Assembly (NCBI GenBank): GCA_038148895.1
Contig: JBBVGQ010000002.1
From: Tamlana sp038148895
GTDB lineage: Bacteria; Bacteroidota; Bacteroidia; Flavobacteriales; Flavobacteriaceae
Strand: one strand, 5' to 3'
Length of the DNA stretch: 64,000 nt
Both the position numbers and the translations under genes were made by a program. The notes beneath the pieces were generated by a model. The model was given only the letters and a program-made list of their open reading frames with translations, made no database searches and was not told the origin of the DNA. How positions within the stretch are numbered: the first letter of the stretch is position 1; every line of letters starts with the position of its first letter. Positions 26,663 to 35,668 of this stretch are shown one piece after another.

Positions 26663-29587
26663 ATGACGTTAACGCCACATTTACAGGAGTTAAGCAAAAA
26701 ACTTTCTGGTGAACTCTTTTATGATGATTTGATAAAATCAATATACGCAACAGACGCCTCAGTTTATAGAATGTTACCATTGGCAGTGGCGTATCCAAAA
26801 AATAAAGAAGATATAAAAGAACTAATCAATTTCGCCAAAACCCATAAAATCTCATTAACACCAAGAACGGCAGGGACTTCGCTTGCTGGGCAATGTGTGG
26901 GTGAGGGCATCGTGGTTGATGTTTCCAAATATTTTACAAAAATTATTGCAGTTGATGAAAAAGCCCAAACGGTAACCGTTCAGCCAGGTGTAGTTCGAGA
27001 TGCTTTAAACAATCATTTAAGGCCACATGGCTTATTTTTTTCACCAAATACCTCAACTTCAAACCGTTGTATGATTGGGGGAATGGTAGGTAATAACTCT
27101 TCAGGCACCACATCAATTCAATATGGTGTTACACGGGATAAAGTTCAAGAAATCCATGCCATTTTAAGCGATGGAAGTGAGGTTGTTTTTAATGAAATTT
27201 CTAGGGAAGATTTTCAGAGCAAAACAAAGCAGAACAATTTGGAAGGACATATTTATAAATCTATTTATACTGAATTAAATTCCGAAGCAGTTCAAAACCA
27301 AATTATTGAAAACTTTCCTAAACCAGAAATACATAGAAGAAATACAGGTTATGCCATTGATGAGTTAATAAAATCGGACGTTTTTTCTAAATCTGACGAA
27401 AAATTTAATATGTGCAAGCTCCTTTCTGGAAGTGAGGGTACTTTGGCATTCACTACTCAAATCACTTTAAAATTGGATAAATTGCCACCAACTGAAGTTG
27501 TTGTGGTTGCCGTGCATTTTGACAGTATTGAAAGCTGTATGAGTGCTGTGGCATTGACCATGAAGCACAATTTGTATGCTTGTGAAATGATGGATAAAAC
27601 CATATTGGACTGTACAAAGCACAACAAGACCCAACTTGAAAATAGGCAGTTTATCGTTAAAGATCCCAAGGCTATTTTAATATGTGAGGTTAGGGCAAAT
27701 ACCTCGAGCGAGGTCATGGTTTTGGCCGATAAGTTGATTGAAGATATTAAGGCCTCAAATTTAAGTTATGCCTACCCTAAACTTGTGGGCGAAGATGTAA
27801 ACAAAGCTAATAATTTAAGAAGTGCAGGTTTAGGCCTGCTTGGTAATATAATTGGAGATAAAAAATCAGCAGCATGTATTGAGGATACGGCTGTGGCCCT
27901 GCCAGATTTGGCCAATTACATTAGCGAGTTTTCAGTGTTGATGAAAGGTTACAATCAAGAAGCCATTTATTACGCTCATGCCGGTGCTGGTGAATTGCAT
28001 TTGCGACCAATTTTAAATTTAAAGAAAGCCGAGGACGTTATATTGTTCAGAAAAATAACGACCGATGTAGCCCATTTGGTTAAAAAGTATAAAGGTTCCA
28101 TGAGTGGGGAACATGGCGATGGAATTGTGCGTGCGGAGTTCATTCCGATGATGATTGGGGATGAAAATTATACCATCTTAAAGAAAATTAAAACAGCTTT
28201 TGATGCGGATAATATTTTCAATCCAGGAAAAATAGTTGATGCTTTTAAAATGGATGAATCCTTAAGGTATCAACCAGATAGGGTAGAGCCAGAAATAGAA
28301 TCGTTGTTTGATTTTTCAAAATCTCAAGGGATTTTAAGGGAAGCCGAAAAGTGCAACGGCTCGGGCGATTGCAGAAAGCTGCCCGAGTTTGGTGGCACTA
28401 TGTGCCCAAGTTATAGAGCTACCCGAAATGAAAAAGACACAACTCGCGCTAGAGCAAATGCGCTTCGTGAATTCTTAACAAGTTCTAATAAACCAAACCC
28501 ATTCAACCATAAAGAGTTGAAAGAGGTTTTTGATTTGTGTTTAAGCTGTAAGGCCTGTGCTAGTGAATGCCCAAGTAGTGTGGATGTGGCTGCGTTAAAA
28601 GCCGAATTTCAATATCAATACCAAAAGGCAAATGGGATTAGTTTGCGTACAAAGGCGTTCGCTTATAACAATAAGTTGAATCGTTATGGAAGCTTGTTTC
28701 CCAAACTTTCAAATTTTGTGTTTTCAAATGGTTTTACGTCTTCAATTTTAAAAAAATCATTAAAGGTTGCCAAGGAAAGAAGCTTACCCTTTATTTCAGA
28801 AAAAAGTTTAAATAAAAGATTTAAAAGCATTAAAAATCAATTGGTTGTAAAGGGAAAAATAAAAACGGTTTATTTTTTTAATGATGAGTTTTTAAATTAT
28901 TTGGATGCGTCAATAGGAGAGGATGCCATTCACCTTTTAACCGCATTAAACTACGAAGTTAAACTTGTAAAACATGCTGAATCTGGTCGTTCATTTTTAT
29001 CAAAGGGATTGTTGGAACAAGCAAAAGATTTGGCAAACAAAAATGTTTCCATTTTTAAAGATTTGGTTACAGTGGAAACACCTTTAATTGGTATTGAGCC
29101 TTCTGCGATTTTAACATTTAGGGATGAATATTTAAAATTGGCAGAGGATAATAGTTCGGCAGAAGCCCTATCGAAAAATACCTTTTTAATAGAGGAATTT
29201 ATTCAGAAGGAAATAGAATTGGGCAACATAAAATCTGAACAATTTACTTTGGAATCAAGAACTATAAAATTCCATGGGCATTGCCATCAAAAATCATTGG
29301 GCAACCAATTATCGAGTTTTGCCGTTTTAAATCTGCCAAAAAACTACAAAGTAACTATCATTCCAAGTGGATGTTGCGGTATGGCAGGTAGTTTTGGCTA
29401 TGAAGAGGAGCATTACGAGGTAAGTATGAATATCGGTGAACAAACTTTGTTCCCAGCAGTGAGAAAAGCTTCAAAAGACACCATTATTGCGGCCAATGGA
29501 ACGAGTTGCAGGCACCAAATTAAAGATGGTACGCAACGAATCGCAAAACATCCCATTACCATTTTAAGGGAAGCCTTGCTCAATTGA
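26663..29587 (+). CDS. FAD-binding and Fe-S-binding dehydrogenase (YdiJ / D-2-hydroxyacid type)
   Basis: A 974-residue fusion. The N-terminal half is a FAD_binding_4 domain (about 40-230; TPRTAGTSLAGQCVGEGIVVDVSKY, GMVGNNSSGTTSIQYG) and an FAD-oxidase C domain ending in the SGEHGDGIVR motif. The C-terminal half has 4Fe-4S ligands in CNGSGDCRK...MCPSYR and CLSCKACASECPSSVD, then a CCG-type domain with GHCHQKS and PSGCCGMAGSFGYE. This is the plan of E. coli YdiJ, a D-2-hydroxyglutarate dehydrogenase, and of glycolate/lactate oxidoreductases. The substrate is inferred to be a D-2-hydroxyacid, with electrons probably passed to the quinone pool. It converges on the LpxH-like gene. Confidence 0.9.
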   Translation: MTLTPHLQELSKKLSGELFYDDLIKSIYATDASVYRMLPLAVAYPKNKEDIKELINFAKTHKISLTPRTAGTSLAGQCVGEGIVVDVSKYFTKIIAVDEKAQTVTVQPGVVRDALNNHLRPHGLFFSPNTSTSNRCMIGGMVGNNSSGTTSIQYGVTRDKVQEIHAILSDGSEVVFNEISREDFQSKTKQNNLEGHIYKSIYTELNSEAVQNQIIENFPKPEIHRRNTGYAIDELIKSDVFSKSDEKFNMCKLLSGSEGTLAFTTQITLKLDKLPPTEVVVVAVHFDSIESCMSAVALTMKHNLYACEMMDKTILDCTKHNKTQLENRQFIVKDPKAILICEVRANTSSEVMVLADKLIEDIKASNLSYAYPKLVGEDVNKANNLRSAGLGLLGNIIGDKKSAACIEDTAVALPDLANYISEFSVLMKGYNQEAIYYAHAGAGELHLRPILNLKKAEDVILFRKITTDVAHLVKKYKGSMSGEHGDGIVRAEFIPMMIGDENYTILKKIKTAFDADNIFNPGKIVDAFKMDESLRYQPDRVEPEIESLFDFSKSQGILREAEKCNGSGDCRKLPEFGGTMCPSYRATRNEKDTTRARANALREFLTSSNKPNPFNHKELKEVFDLCLSCKACASECPSSVDVAALKAEFQYQYQKANGISLRTKAFAYNNKLNRYGSLFPKLSNFVFSNGFTSSILKKSLKVAKERSLPFISEKSLNKRFKSIKNQLVVKGKIKTVYFFNDEFLNYLDASIGEDAIHLLTALNYEVKLVKHAESGRSFLSKGLLEQAKDLANKNVSIFKDLVTVETPLIGIEPSAILTFRDEYLKLAEDNSSAEALSKNTFLIEEFIQKEIELGNIKSEQFTLESRTIKFHGHCHQKSLGNQLSSFAVLNLPKNYKVTIIPSGCCGMAGSFGYEEEHYEVSMNIGEQTLFPAVRKASKDTIIAANGTSCRHQIKDGTQRIAKHPITILREALLN

Positions 29588-29593
29588 CGGGTT

Positions 29594-30481
29594 CTATTTT
29601 GCTTTCTTGCTGTATTGCTCAACTATAGTAATAGCGGCAATTAAATCTTTAGTTTCCATATCAATGGCTTCATCTTCATCTTCAACAGCAAAGGGCAATA
29701 ACTTATCTTTATTGTAATTGTAAATTTTCCAACGTTTAAATTGGTATTCCAAAGCCGTGAAATTTTCCACCCAATCACCAGAGTTTAAGTACATGGTTTT
29801 TCCTTGCCTGTTTTCTTTATAAACGACCTTGGGCTGATGTATATGACCACAAACAACATAGTCGTAACCATTTTCAATGGCCAAATCTGAAATTATAGTT
29901 TCAAAATCGCTAATGTATTTAACGGCACTTTTAACGCTGTTTTTTATTTTTTTGGAAAATGAATAGCGTTCCTTGCCGCGTTTCTCTAAAATCCAATTTA
30001 CAAATCGGTTCATAAGAATCAAGAGGTCGTAGCCATAGCTTCCAAACTTTGCCAACCATTTCGCATTTTGAATGGAAATATCAAAAACATCACCATGAAA
30101 AAACCAAGCTTTCTTTCCATCAAGCTCTAAAACTGCTTTGTCCACTATAGAAATATTGCCAATGGTTGTATCGCTAAATTTTCTTAGCATTTCGTCATGG
30201 TTTCCTGTAATGTAGATGATTTCAACCCCATTGGAAGCCATGGTCATTATTTTTTTGATGACTTTTAAATGTGATTTTGGAAAATAGCGTTTGCTGAATT
30301 GCCAAATATCAATAATATCGCCGTTTAGAATAAGTTTTTTTGGGGCAATACTGTTAAGGTAATTCAATAAATGCTTGGCGTGACAACCGTAAGTTCCTAA
30401 GTGAACATCAGATATCACGGCAATTTCTACTTTTCTTCTTATTTCCAATTCAGGTGTAGGTTTGTTTGGTACAAATAACAA
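29594..30481 (-). CDS. UDP-2,3-diacylglucosamine diphosphatase-like metallophosphoesterase
   Basis: Calcineurin-type phosphoesterase of 295 residues that likely acts in lipid A synthesis, splitting UDP-2,3-diacylglucosamine to lipid X and UMP. All five metal-binding blocks are visible: SDVHLG (D25, H27), LNGDIIDIW, ITGNHDEM, FHGDVFD and VCGHIHQPK. The long middle helix region (FVNWILEKRGKERYSFSKKI) fits the LpxH lid. Bacteroidota carry several LpxH-like paralogues, some with other roles, so the specific name is held back. It is divergent from aroC. Confidence 0.82.
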   Translation of the reverse strand: MLFVPNKPTPELEIRRKVEIAVISDVHLGTYGCHAKHLLNYLNSIAPKKLILNGDIIDIWQFSKRYFPKSHLKVIKKIMTMASNGVEIIYITGNHDEMLRKFSDTTIGNISIVDKAVLELDGKKAWFFHGDVFDISIQNAKWLAKFGSYGYDLLILMNRFVNWILEKRGKERYSFSKKIKNSVKSAVKYISDFETIISDLAIENGYDYVVCGHIHQPKVVYKENRQGKTMYLNSGDWVENFTALEYQFKRWKIYNYNKDKLLPFAVEDEDEAIDMETKDLIAAITIVEQYSKKAK

Positions 30482-30638
30482 GTTTTAGTGTTATGTGGAT
30501 ATTATCTGATAATTATTTGTTTATGAGGCTATTGTTAATTAATTGTTATGGATACTATTTTTTCTAAGGCCATAACTTAGTGCGTTTTCTTTTCCTAATT
30601 TATAGGATTAGCGTTATTTTAGCCGAAAATTGAAACTT

Positions 30639-31697
30639 ATGGCTGGTAATTCCTTTGGAAAACTGTTTACGCTTACAACTTATGGTGAATCTCATGGACC
30701 TGCATTGGGAGGTGTTATTGATGGTTGCCCACCAGGTATTGAATTGGATTTTGATGCTATACAAGATGAGTTAGACAGACGTAAACCAGGGCAGTCAGCC
30801 ATTGTTACACAACGTAAAGAACCAGATGGGGTTAAGTTTCATTCAGGTATTTTTGAAGGTAAAACTACGGGAACACCAATAGGTTTTGTTATTGAAAACA
30901 CCAATCAAAAATCCCACGATTATTCACATATAAAAGATAGCTACAGACCTAGCCATGCAGATTATACTTATGATAAAAAGTATGGTTTGCGCGATTATAG
31001 AGGTGGTGGACGAAGTTCAGCAAGAGAAACGGCATGTAGGGTAGTGGCTGGAGCCATAGCGAAACAGATGTTGAGCGATGTTGAAATTAATGCTTATGTT
31101 TCAGCTGTTGGCACAATGAAGCTTGATAAACCATATACGGACCTAGATCTCACAAAAATAGAATCTAATATTGTGCGTTGTCCAGATCAGGAAATGGCAC
31201 AAAAAATGGAAACTTTCATTAAGGAGGTGCGTAGTAAAGGCGACACCGTTGGTGGTGTTGTAACTTGTGTGATAAAAAATGTGCCTGTTGGTTTGGGTGA
31301 GCCTGTTTTTGATAAACTTCATGCTGAATTGGGTAAAGCCATGTTATCCATAAATGCTGTAAAGGGCTTTGAATATGGTAGCGGATTCCAGGGAAGCACC
31401 ATGTACGGTAGTGACCATAATGATGCCTTTAATAGTGATGGCTCAACGAAAACAAATTATTCTGGGGGTATCCAAGGGGGGATAAGCAACGGTATGGACA
31501 TTTATTTTAATGTTGCCTTTAAACCAGTTGCTACACTTATTCAAGAATATGAAACTATTGATAAAGAAGGTAAAGTTGTTAAAATGCATGGCAAAGGACG
31601 TCATGACCCTTGTGTTGTGCCAAGGGCCGTGCCTATTGTTGAGGCTATGGCGGCGCTTGTTTTGGCAGATTTCTATCTAATCAATAAGATTTATTAG
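30639..31697 (+). CDS. aroC: Chorismate synthase
   Basis: Last step of the shikimate pathway: FMN-dependent elimination of phosphate from 5-enolpyruvylshikimate 3-phosphate to chorismate. The 352 residues are the normal length. Signatures: GNSFGKLFTLTTYGESHG at the N-terminus, RRKPGQS, RPSHADYTYDKKYG, GGGRSSARETACRVVAGA and the late GKGRHDPCVVPRAVPIVEAM. The ATG at 30639 (MAGNSFG) fits the family start; a TTG nine bases earlier does not. TATTTTAG at 30615-30622 is an imperfect -7 box. Confidence 0.97.
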   Translation: MAGNSFGKLFTLTTYGESHGPALGGVIDGCPPGIELDFDAIQDELDRRKPGQSAIVTQRKEPDGVKFHSGIFEGKTTGTPIGFVIENTNQKSHDYSHIKDSYRPSHADYTYDKKYGLRDYRGGGRSSARETACRVVAGAIAKQMLSDVEINAYVSAVGTMKLDKPYTDLDLTKIESNIVRCPDQEMAQKMETFIKEVRSKGDTVGGVVTCVIKNVPVGLGEPVFDKLHAELGKAMLSINAVKGFEYGSGFQGSTMYGSDHNDAFNSDGSTKTNYSGGIQGGISNGMDIYFNVAFKPVATLIQEYETIDKEGKVVKMHGKGRHDPCVVPRAVPIVEAMAALVLADFYLINKIY

Positions 31698-31887
31698 CAA
31701 TTTATATTTGTTCTTTTGGGTTAAGTCTCAAATTTGCCCTGAATGAGCTTCCCAAATTCATTTGAAATATTTTATTCCAAGTTTAAGATTATTGAGTTTT
31801 TTAGGAGTTAAAGACATGTTGATGACATTTAGTCTTGACATGCAACATCTAAATTTGTAATTATTTCTAAAAAAATCGATAAAACGC

Positions 31888-31917
31888 TTGTTTTTTACGA
31901 TAAATTACATAGATTTG
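31888..31917 (+). promoter_or_regulatory. Consensus Bacteroidota promoter
   Basis: TTG at 31888-31890, a 19-base spacer and TAGATTTG at 31910-31917. This matches TTG-N19-TAnnTTTG exactly and drives the secreted-protein gene at 31943, giving a short leader of about 20 bases. The rest of the gap 31698-31887 shows nothing else. Confidence 0.75.
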
Positions 31918-31942
31918 TGCTTTAATCCCTTAAATCTAAACC

Positions 31943-32392
31943 ATGAAACTAAAAATTTTCATTTGCAGTTTTGCCTTCCTACTGGTAGCTAGTGTTAGTT
32001 TTGCTCAAGGCAAAAAGGATCCTAAAAGTATTATCAGCGAAAAAATTTCCATAAAAAAGTATCACAACAAGGATGAGCTTGACCGTATGCAAAAAGGTGA
32101 GTTGATAGAGCTTTACACGGAAAGAAATCAAGTTTTGGTAAACACCTTGCCATATATTGCTTTTGCTACAAAGCCAGGAATTACCATGTCTACTTTAGGT
32201 ATTCCAAATGATAGCGATAACAGAAAAGCTTTAGAAGACCAATTTGATACCACAGATGACTATCTTGAAAAGTCAACTGAGTTTCATAAAGTGTATTTGC
32301 CCTATTCAGATACGAAGAATTTGATTGCGGCAATATTATTTTATGAAGAAATCATGAAATCATTGCATCAATACGCCGAATTTCGACAGTAG
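31943..32392 (+). CDS. Exported protein of unknown function
   Basis: A 149-residue protein with a textbook signal peptide (MKLKIFICSFAFLLVASVSFAQ, cut after residue 21-22). I do not recognise a domain in the mature part, which is mostly helical and charged (RMQKGELIELYTERNQVLVNTLPYIAF, DDYLEKSTEFHKVYLPY, LIAAILFYEEIMKSLHQYAE). The gene is monocistronic, has the best-matching protein-coding promoter of the window and lies directly upstream of the gliding-motility cluster, but the 350-base gap with a second promoter makes it a separate unit. Confidence 0.75.
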   Translation: MKLKIFICSFAFLLVASVSFAQGKKDPKSIISEKISIKKYHNKDELDRMQKGELIELYTERNQVLVNTLPYIAFATKPGITMSTLGIPNDSDNRKALEDQFDTTDDYLEKSTEFHKVYLPYSDTKNLIAAILFYEEIMKSLHQYAEFRQ

Positions 32393-32742
32393 TAAATTAT
32401 TCGCTTATTTTAAGATTTAGATTTTGTTTTTAATTTGAAGAAATTAAAAAAGGAGGATCCGAGATATGAATTTACGTCACACTTGATAAATTCTTACAAT
32501 TTTCATTAAAAAATATCAAATCTTAAAAATTACAGAAATGCAACGTAATCATTTTCTTTTCCAAAAATTTTAAACCTTAAATGCGTTTGTATATCAGTTT
32601 GATGTATTTCATCGAGTGATTTTGCTTATAAATTTTTTTAAAATATGCATTTCAACGAAATAATTGGTATTTCATAGGGTTTTTTGTATTTTTGGATTAT
32701 ATTATTAAAGAAAAAAACATCGAGTTTTTAATCATAAAATAA
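32393..32742 (+). other. 350-base intergenic region before the sprCDBF-like operon
   Basis: AT-rich stretch with no gene I can support. It holds the operon promoter at 32664-32694 and, at 32450-32483, an unusual AAAGGAGG followed by a six-codon ORF (MNLRHT). I see no good terminator for the gene ending at 32392. Confidence 0.6.
32664..32694 (+). promoter_or_regulatory. Promoter of the gliding-motility operon
   Basis: TTG at 32664-32666, 20 bases, then TATTTTTG at 32687-32694. It is the only consensus promoter I find before the five genes 32743-47422, which follow with gaps of 153, 1, 80 and 34 bases. The leader would be about 45 bases long. Confidence 0.75.
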
Positions 32743-34074
32743 ATGACAATGAAAAACTTTACCCAAATCATTTTCATATTTCTTTTTGTAACGGGCCAAC
32801 TTTTTTCCCAACAAGAAAAGGGAATCGTCGGTTCTGAAAATTGGTTAAACAATTGGACGGAATTTAGACCCAACCAATCAGACTATGGCGAGCCTACAAA
32901 AATATTAGCTGGAAATATTACAGAAAACACAACCTTGGTTAAAAGTCAAGTTTACTTGTTGCTTGGCAGTGTATTTGTAACTAATGGAGCAACTTTGACC
33001 ATTGAGCCTGGAACGGTTATAATGGGTGACCAGAAAACAAACGGATCGCTTACCATAACTAAAGGCGCTAAAATTGAAGCTTCTGGACTGCCTACTGATC
33101 CCATAGTGTTTACCTCTAATCGCACGGTAAAAAGAGCGGGAGATTGGGGAGGTATCATTATGCTCGGTAATGCGGCGTCAAATAGATTTGGCAATGGTTC
33201 TGCTTCCTCCTTTTTTCCAGACTTGAATCCATCAAATTATGCTTTGGCAAACTATGGTGGCGAAAATAGTGAAGATGACTCGGGCATACTTAAGTATGTT
33301 AGAATAGAGTATGCGGGCAAAAGGCTAAAAAATGGTTCTTATTTCAGTGGACTTTTACTGGCTGGAATTGGGTATTCAACGACGCTCGAAAATATTATGG
33401 TTTCCTATTCTGGAGGAAATGCCTTTGATATTTGGGGTGGACGTTTAAATATGGTAAATCTTGTTTCATTCAAAACGAATAACAACGATTATGAATTCAA
33501 TTTTGGTGCACAGTGCCACTTGACTAATTCTTTGGCAGTTAGATCGCCTTATGTATCAAATAGCACGGGCTCAAGATGCTTGAAGGTGTCGTCGTACGAT
33601 AAAAAGGAAAACATAGATTTTTCAAAGAAAGCAACGTCTGTTGTGGCTAAGAATATAACTTTTGTTAATGATAGCCAAGATTTGGAAACCGATATAAAAA
33701 TGGGACTTGTAAAGGCTGCTGTATATGTTGGAGACTTTGCGTCCTTGGATATGAATAAGAGTGTTATTTCTGGTTTTAACCCTGCAGTTGTTTTAGAGGA
33801 CAAAATTTCAGTTAATCAACAAAACCTAGAGAAAATCAGGTTTACTTCAATGTATTTCAATAACTGTAATGGAAACATTTTTGTTGAAAACAATGCAAAC
33901 AATGAAGATTTAGAGAACTGGTACGGAAATAGTGCATTTTTTAATGTGTACTCAAAAAGTGCAAATGCGGAAACGTTCATTGATTTATACAATGAAAGAA
34001 GACCAGATTTCAGGTTGCGTATAAACAAGATAATTGCTTCGAATGAAGTAGACCCAGATTTACGAATGGATTAA
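32743..34074 (+). CDS. Exported beta-helix-like surface protein, first gene of the sprCDBF-like operon
   Basis: A 443-residue protein with a signal peptide (MKNFTQIIFIFLFVTGQLFS; ATG at 32749 is an equally good start). Its middle has short repeated turns such as VFVTNGATLTIEPGTVIMG, GSLTITKGAKIEASG, GGIIMLGNA and LENIMVSYSGGNAFDIWGG, which read like the rungs of a right-handed parallel beta-helix. This type of domain is common in T9SS cargo of Bacteroidota. I see no type A or type B C-terminal sorting domain: it ends RLRINKIIASNEVDPDLRMD. Position as the promoter-proximal gene suggests a role with the adhesin system, but it has no counterpart I can name. Confidence 0.72.
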   Translation: MTMKNFTQIIFIFLFVTGQLFSQQEKGIVGSENWLNNWTEFRPNQSDYGEPTKILAGNITENTTLVKSQVYLLLGSVFVTNGATLTIEPGTVIMGDQKTNGSLTITKGAKIEASGLPTDPIVFTSNRTVKRAGDWGGIIMLGNAASNRFGNGSASSFFPDLNPSNYALANYGGENSEDDSGILKYVRIEYAGKRLKNGSYFSGLLLAGIGYSTTLENIMVSYSGGNAFDIWGGRLNMVNLVSFKTNNNDYEFNFGAQCHLTNSLAVRSPYVSNSTGSRCLKVSSYDKKENIDFSKKATSVVAKNITFVNDSQDLETDIKMGLVKAAVYVGDFASLDMNKSVISGFNPAVVLEDKISVNQQNLEKIRFTSMYFNNCNGNIFVENNANNEDLENWYGNSAFFNVYSKSANAETFIDLYNERRPDFRLRINKIIASNEVDPDLRMD

Positions 34075-34227
34075 AAGAAAACCAATTGAATAAGCCCCCA
34101 AAGCCTATTATACTTTCCTTATTTTGATATGCTCATGAATTTAGGAAATTCTTTAAAATACTAACTGTTATAATGTTAGGCGATAATTGTTTTTGGGAGT
34201 ATTGTTTGCTGAATAAAATAATATCGA

Positions 34228-35667
34228 ATGAAGAATTTTACTCTAATTAGCATTTTAATTTGCCTTGTTTTCTCTGTCTCGGAGAAAAGCTTTGCGCAAA
34301 TGGTTATTGGTAAGCCTAGTTTAGGTTTTACACAGGCTTGCGCCAGTCCTTCATTCAATACCTATAATGTAACCTTTAGTTTTTCGCCAGACACGGCATT
34401 ATTGCCAACCAATCAGTTCATGATAGAATTGTCTGATGAAACAGGAGACTTTTCTAATGCAACAATCATATATTCATCTAACGCTGGTGCTGTAACGGCA
34501 TCTCCGGCTACTTTAACTTTTTCAGTTCCTACTTCAATAGCTGGAGAAGCTTATAAAATTAAAATCAAAAGTACTGCTCCAGTATCATCTAGTACGCCAT
34601 CTAATGCGTTTGCCGCTTATTATAAAATTCAAGACACACCATTTTCAATCAATAACCTGATAGCAACGGGTTCTTATTGCTTAGGTGGAAGTTATTTATT
34701 GACCATTGATAACCCAGGTGGCGAGAACAACGATTCCCCATTACAGTATCCATCACTTACATTTAATTGGTATAAAAGAATTGATGATACAAATGATGTT
34801 TTTGTGGCAACAGGAGAGAGCCTTAATGTAAGTGAACCTGGAACTTATTTTGTTGAAACCAATTACGGTACTTGTACTTCCAATTCATATTCAAATAGAG
34901 TAACTGTTAGTCAAGCAACTTCACAAAGTAGTTCAAGCATTAGTTCAAGTAAAGGAAATCCATTTTGCTCTGGTGAAGGCGCTACAATTTTAAGTGCCAT
35001 TAACGGGAATAGTTACCAATGGTATAAAGATGGTGAGGTAATTTCTGGTGCAACCGATCAAATGTATGAAACTAGTGAATCTGGAACATATTCTGTAAAC
35101 ATTGACTTAGGTGATTGTACCACAAGTGCATCTATAGATTTGGAAAGCACAGGATTTACAAGTGATATTAATGTTGAAAAAGTTAACATGATTGATGAAA
35201 ATGAAACATTAGAGGTCATTATTACTACAGATGCTGTTGGTCCGCAATTCAAGTGGTTTTTAAATGAATCATTAATATCAAGTGCAGTTACAAATACCTA
35301 TGAGGTCAATCAAACAGGTAGCTACAAAGTTGTGGTCAACCAAACATCAGGTTGTACGGCATCTAGCGAATTTAGTTTTCTTGTTCAAAACGCTTTTCCC
35401 AATGTTGTTGAAATTCCGAATTTAATTAGTCCGAATAATGATGGTGCCAATGATACTTGGATTATTCCCCAAGAATATGTTAGTGGTACAAATACAGAAG
35501 TTACCATATTAAATTCATCAGGAAAGGTGGAACTTCAAACAAATAACTATCAAAATAACTGGCCCCAAAATCAAATTGATTTTAAAAGTATAAATCCAGT
35601 GTATTACTATATAATAAAACCCCAAAACGGCAAAACCAAAAAAGGCTCCATTACGGTGGTCAAATAG
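34228..35667 (+). CDS. sprC: SprC-like surface protein with T9SS type B sorting domain
   Basis: A 479-residue exported protein with a signal peptide ending in KSFAQ (residue 24). Repeated Ig-like units carry the fold-marking YQWYKDGEVISGATDQMYETSESGTY-type pattern, here SYQWYKDGEVISGA and FKWFLNESLISSAV, with the final Gly-Thr-Tyr turns. The last 85 residues form a gliding-motility-associated C-terminal domain: PNLISPNNDGANDTWII, VTILNSSGKVELQT and YYYIIKPQNGKTKKGSITVVK. That domain targets cargo to T9SS. The position, just before the SprD- and SprB-like genes, matches sprC of Flavobacterium johnsoniae, where it supports SprB function. The name is by order and domain, not alignment. Confidence 0.75.
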   Translation: MKNFTLISILICLVFSVSEKSFAQMVIGKPSLGFTQACASPSFNTYNVTFSFSPDTALLPTNQFMIELSDETGDFSNATIIYSSNAGAVTASPATLTFSVPTSIAGEAYKIKIKSTAPVSSSTPSNAFAAYYKIQDTPFSINNLIATGSYCLGGSYLLTIDNPGGENNDSPLQYPSLTFNWYKRIDDTNDVFVATGESLNVSEPGTYFVETNYGTCTSNSYSNRVTVSQATSQSSSSISSSKGNPFCSGEGATILSAINGNSYQWYKDGEVISGATDQMYETSESGTYSVNIDLGDCTTSASIDLESTGFTSDINVEKVNMIDENETLEVIITTDAVGPQFKWFLNESLISSAVTNTYEVNQTGSYKVVVNQTSGCTASSEFSFLVQNAFPNVVEIPNLISPNNDGANDTWIIPQEYVSGTNTEVTILNSSGKVELQTNNYQNNWPQNQIDFKSINPVYYYIIKPQNGKTKKGSITVVK

Positions 35668-35668
35668 C

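Noticed and set aside
32450..32483. AAAGGAGG followed by a six-codon ORF (MNLRHT), like a leader peptide
   Set aside because: Shine-Dalgarno sites are rarely used in Bacteroidota, the ORF is tiny, no attenuator hairpin follows and it lies upstream of the operon promoter.
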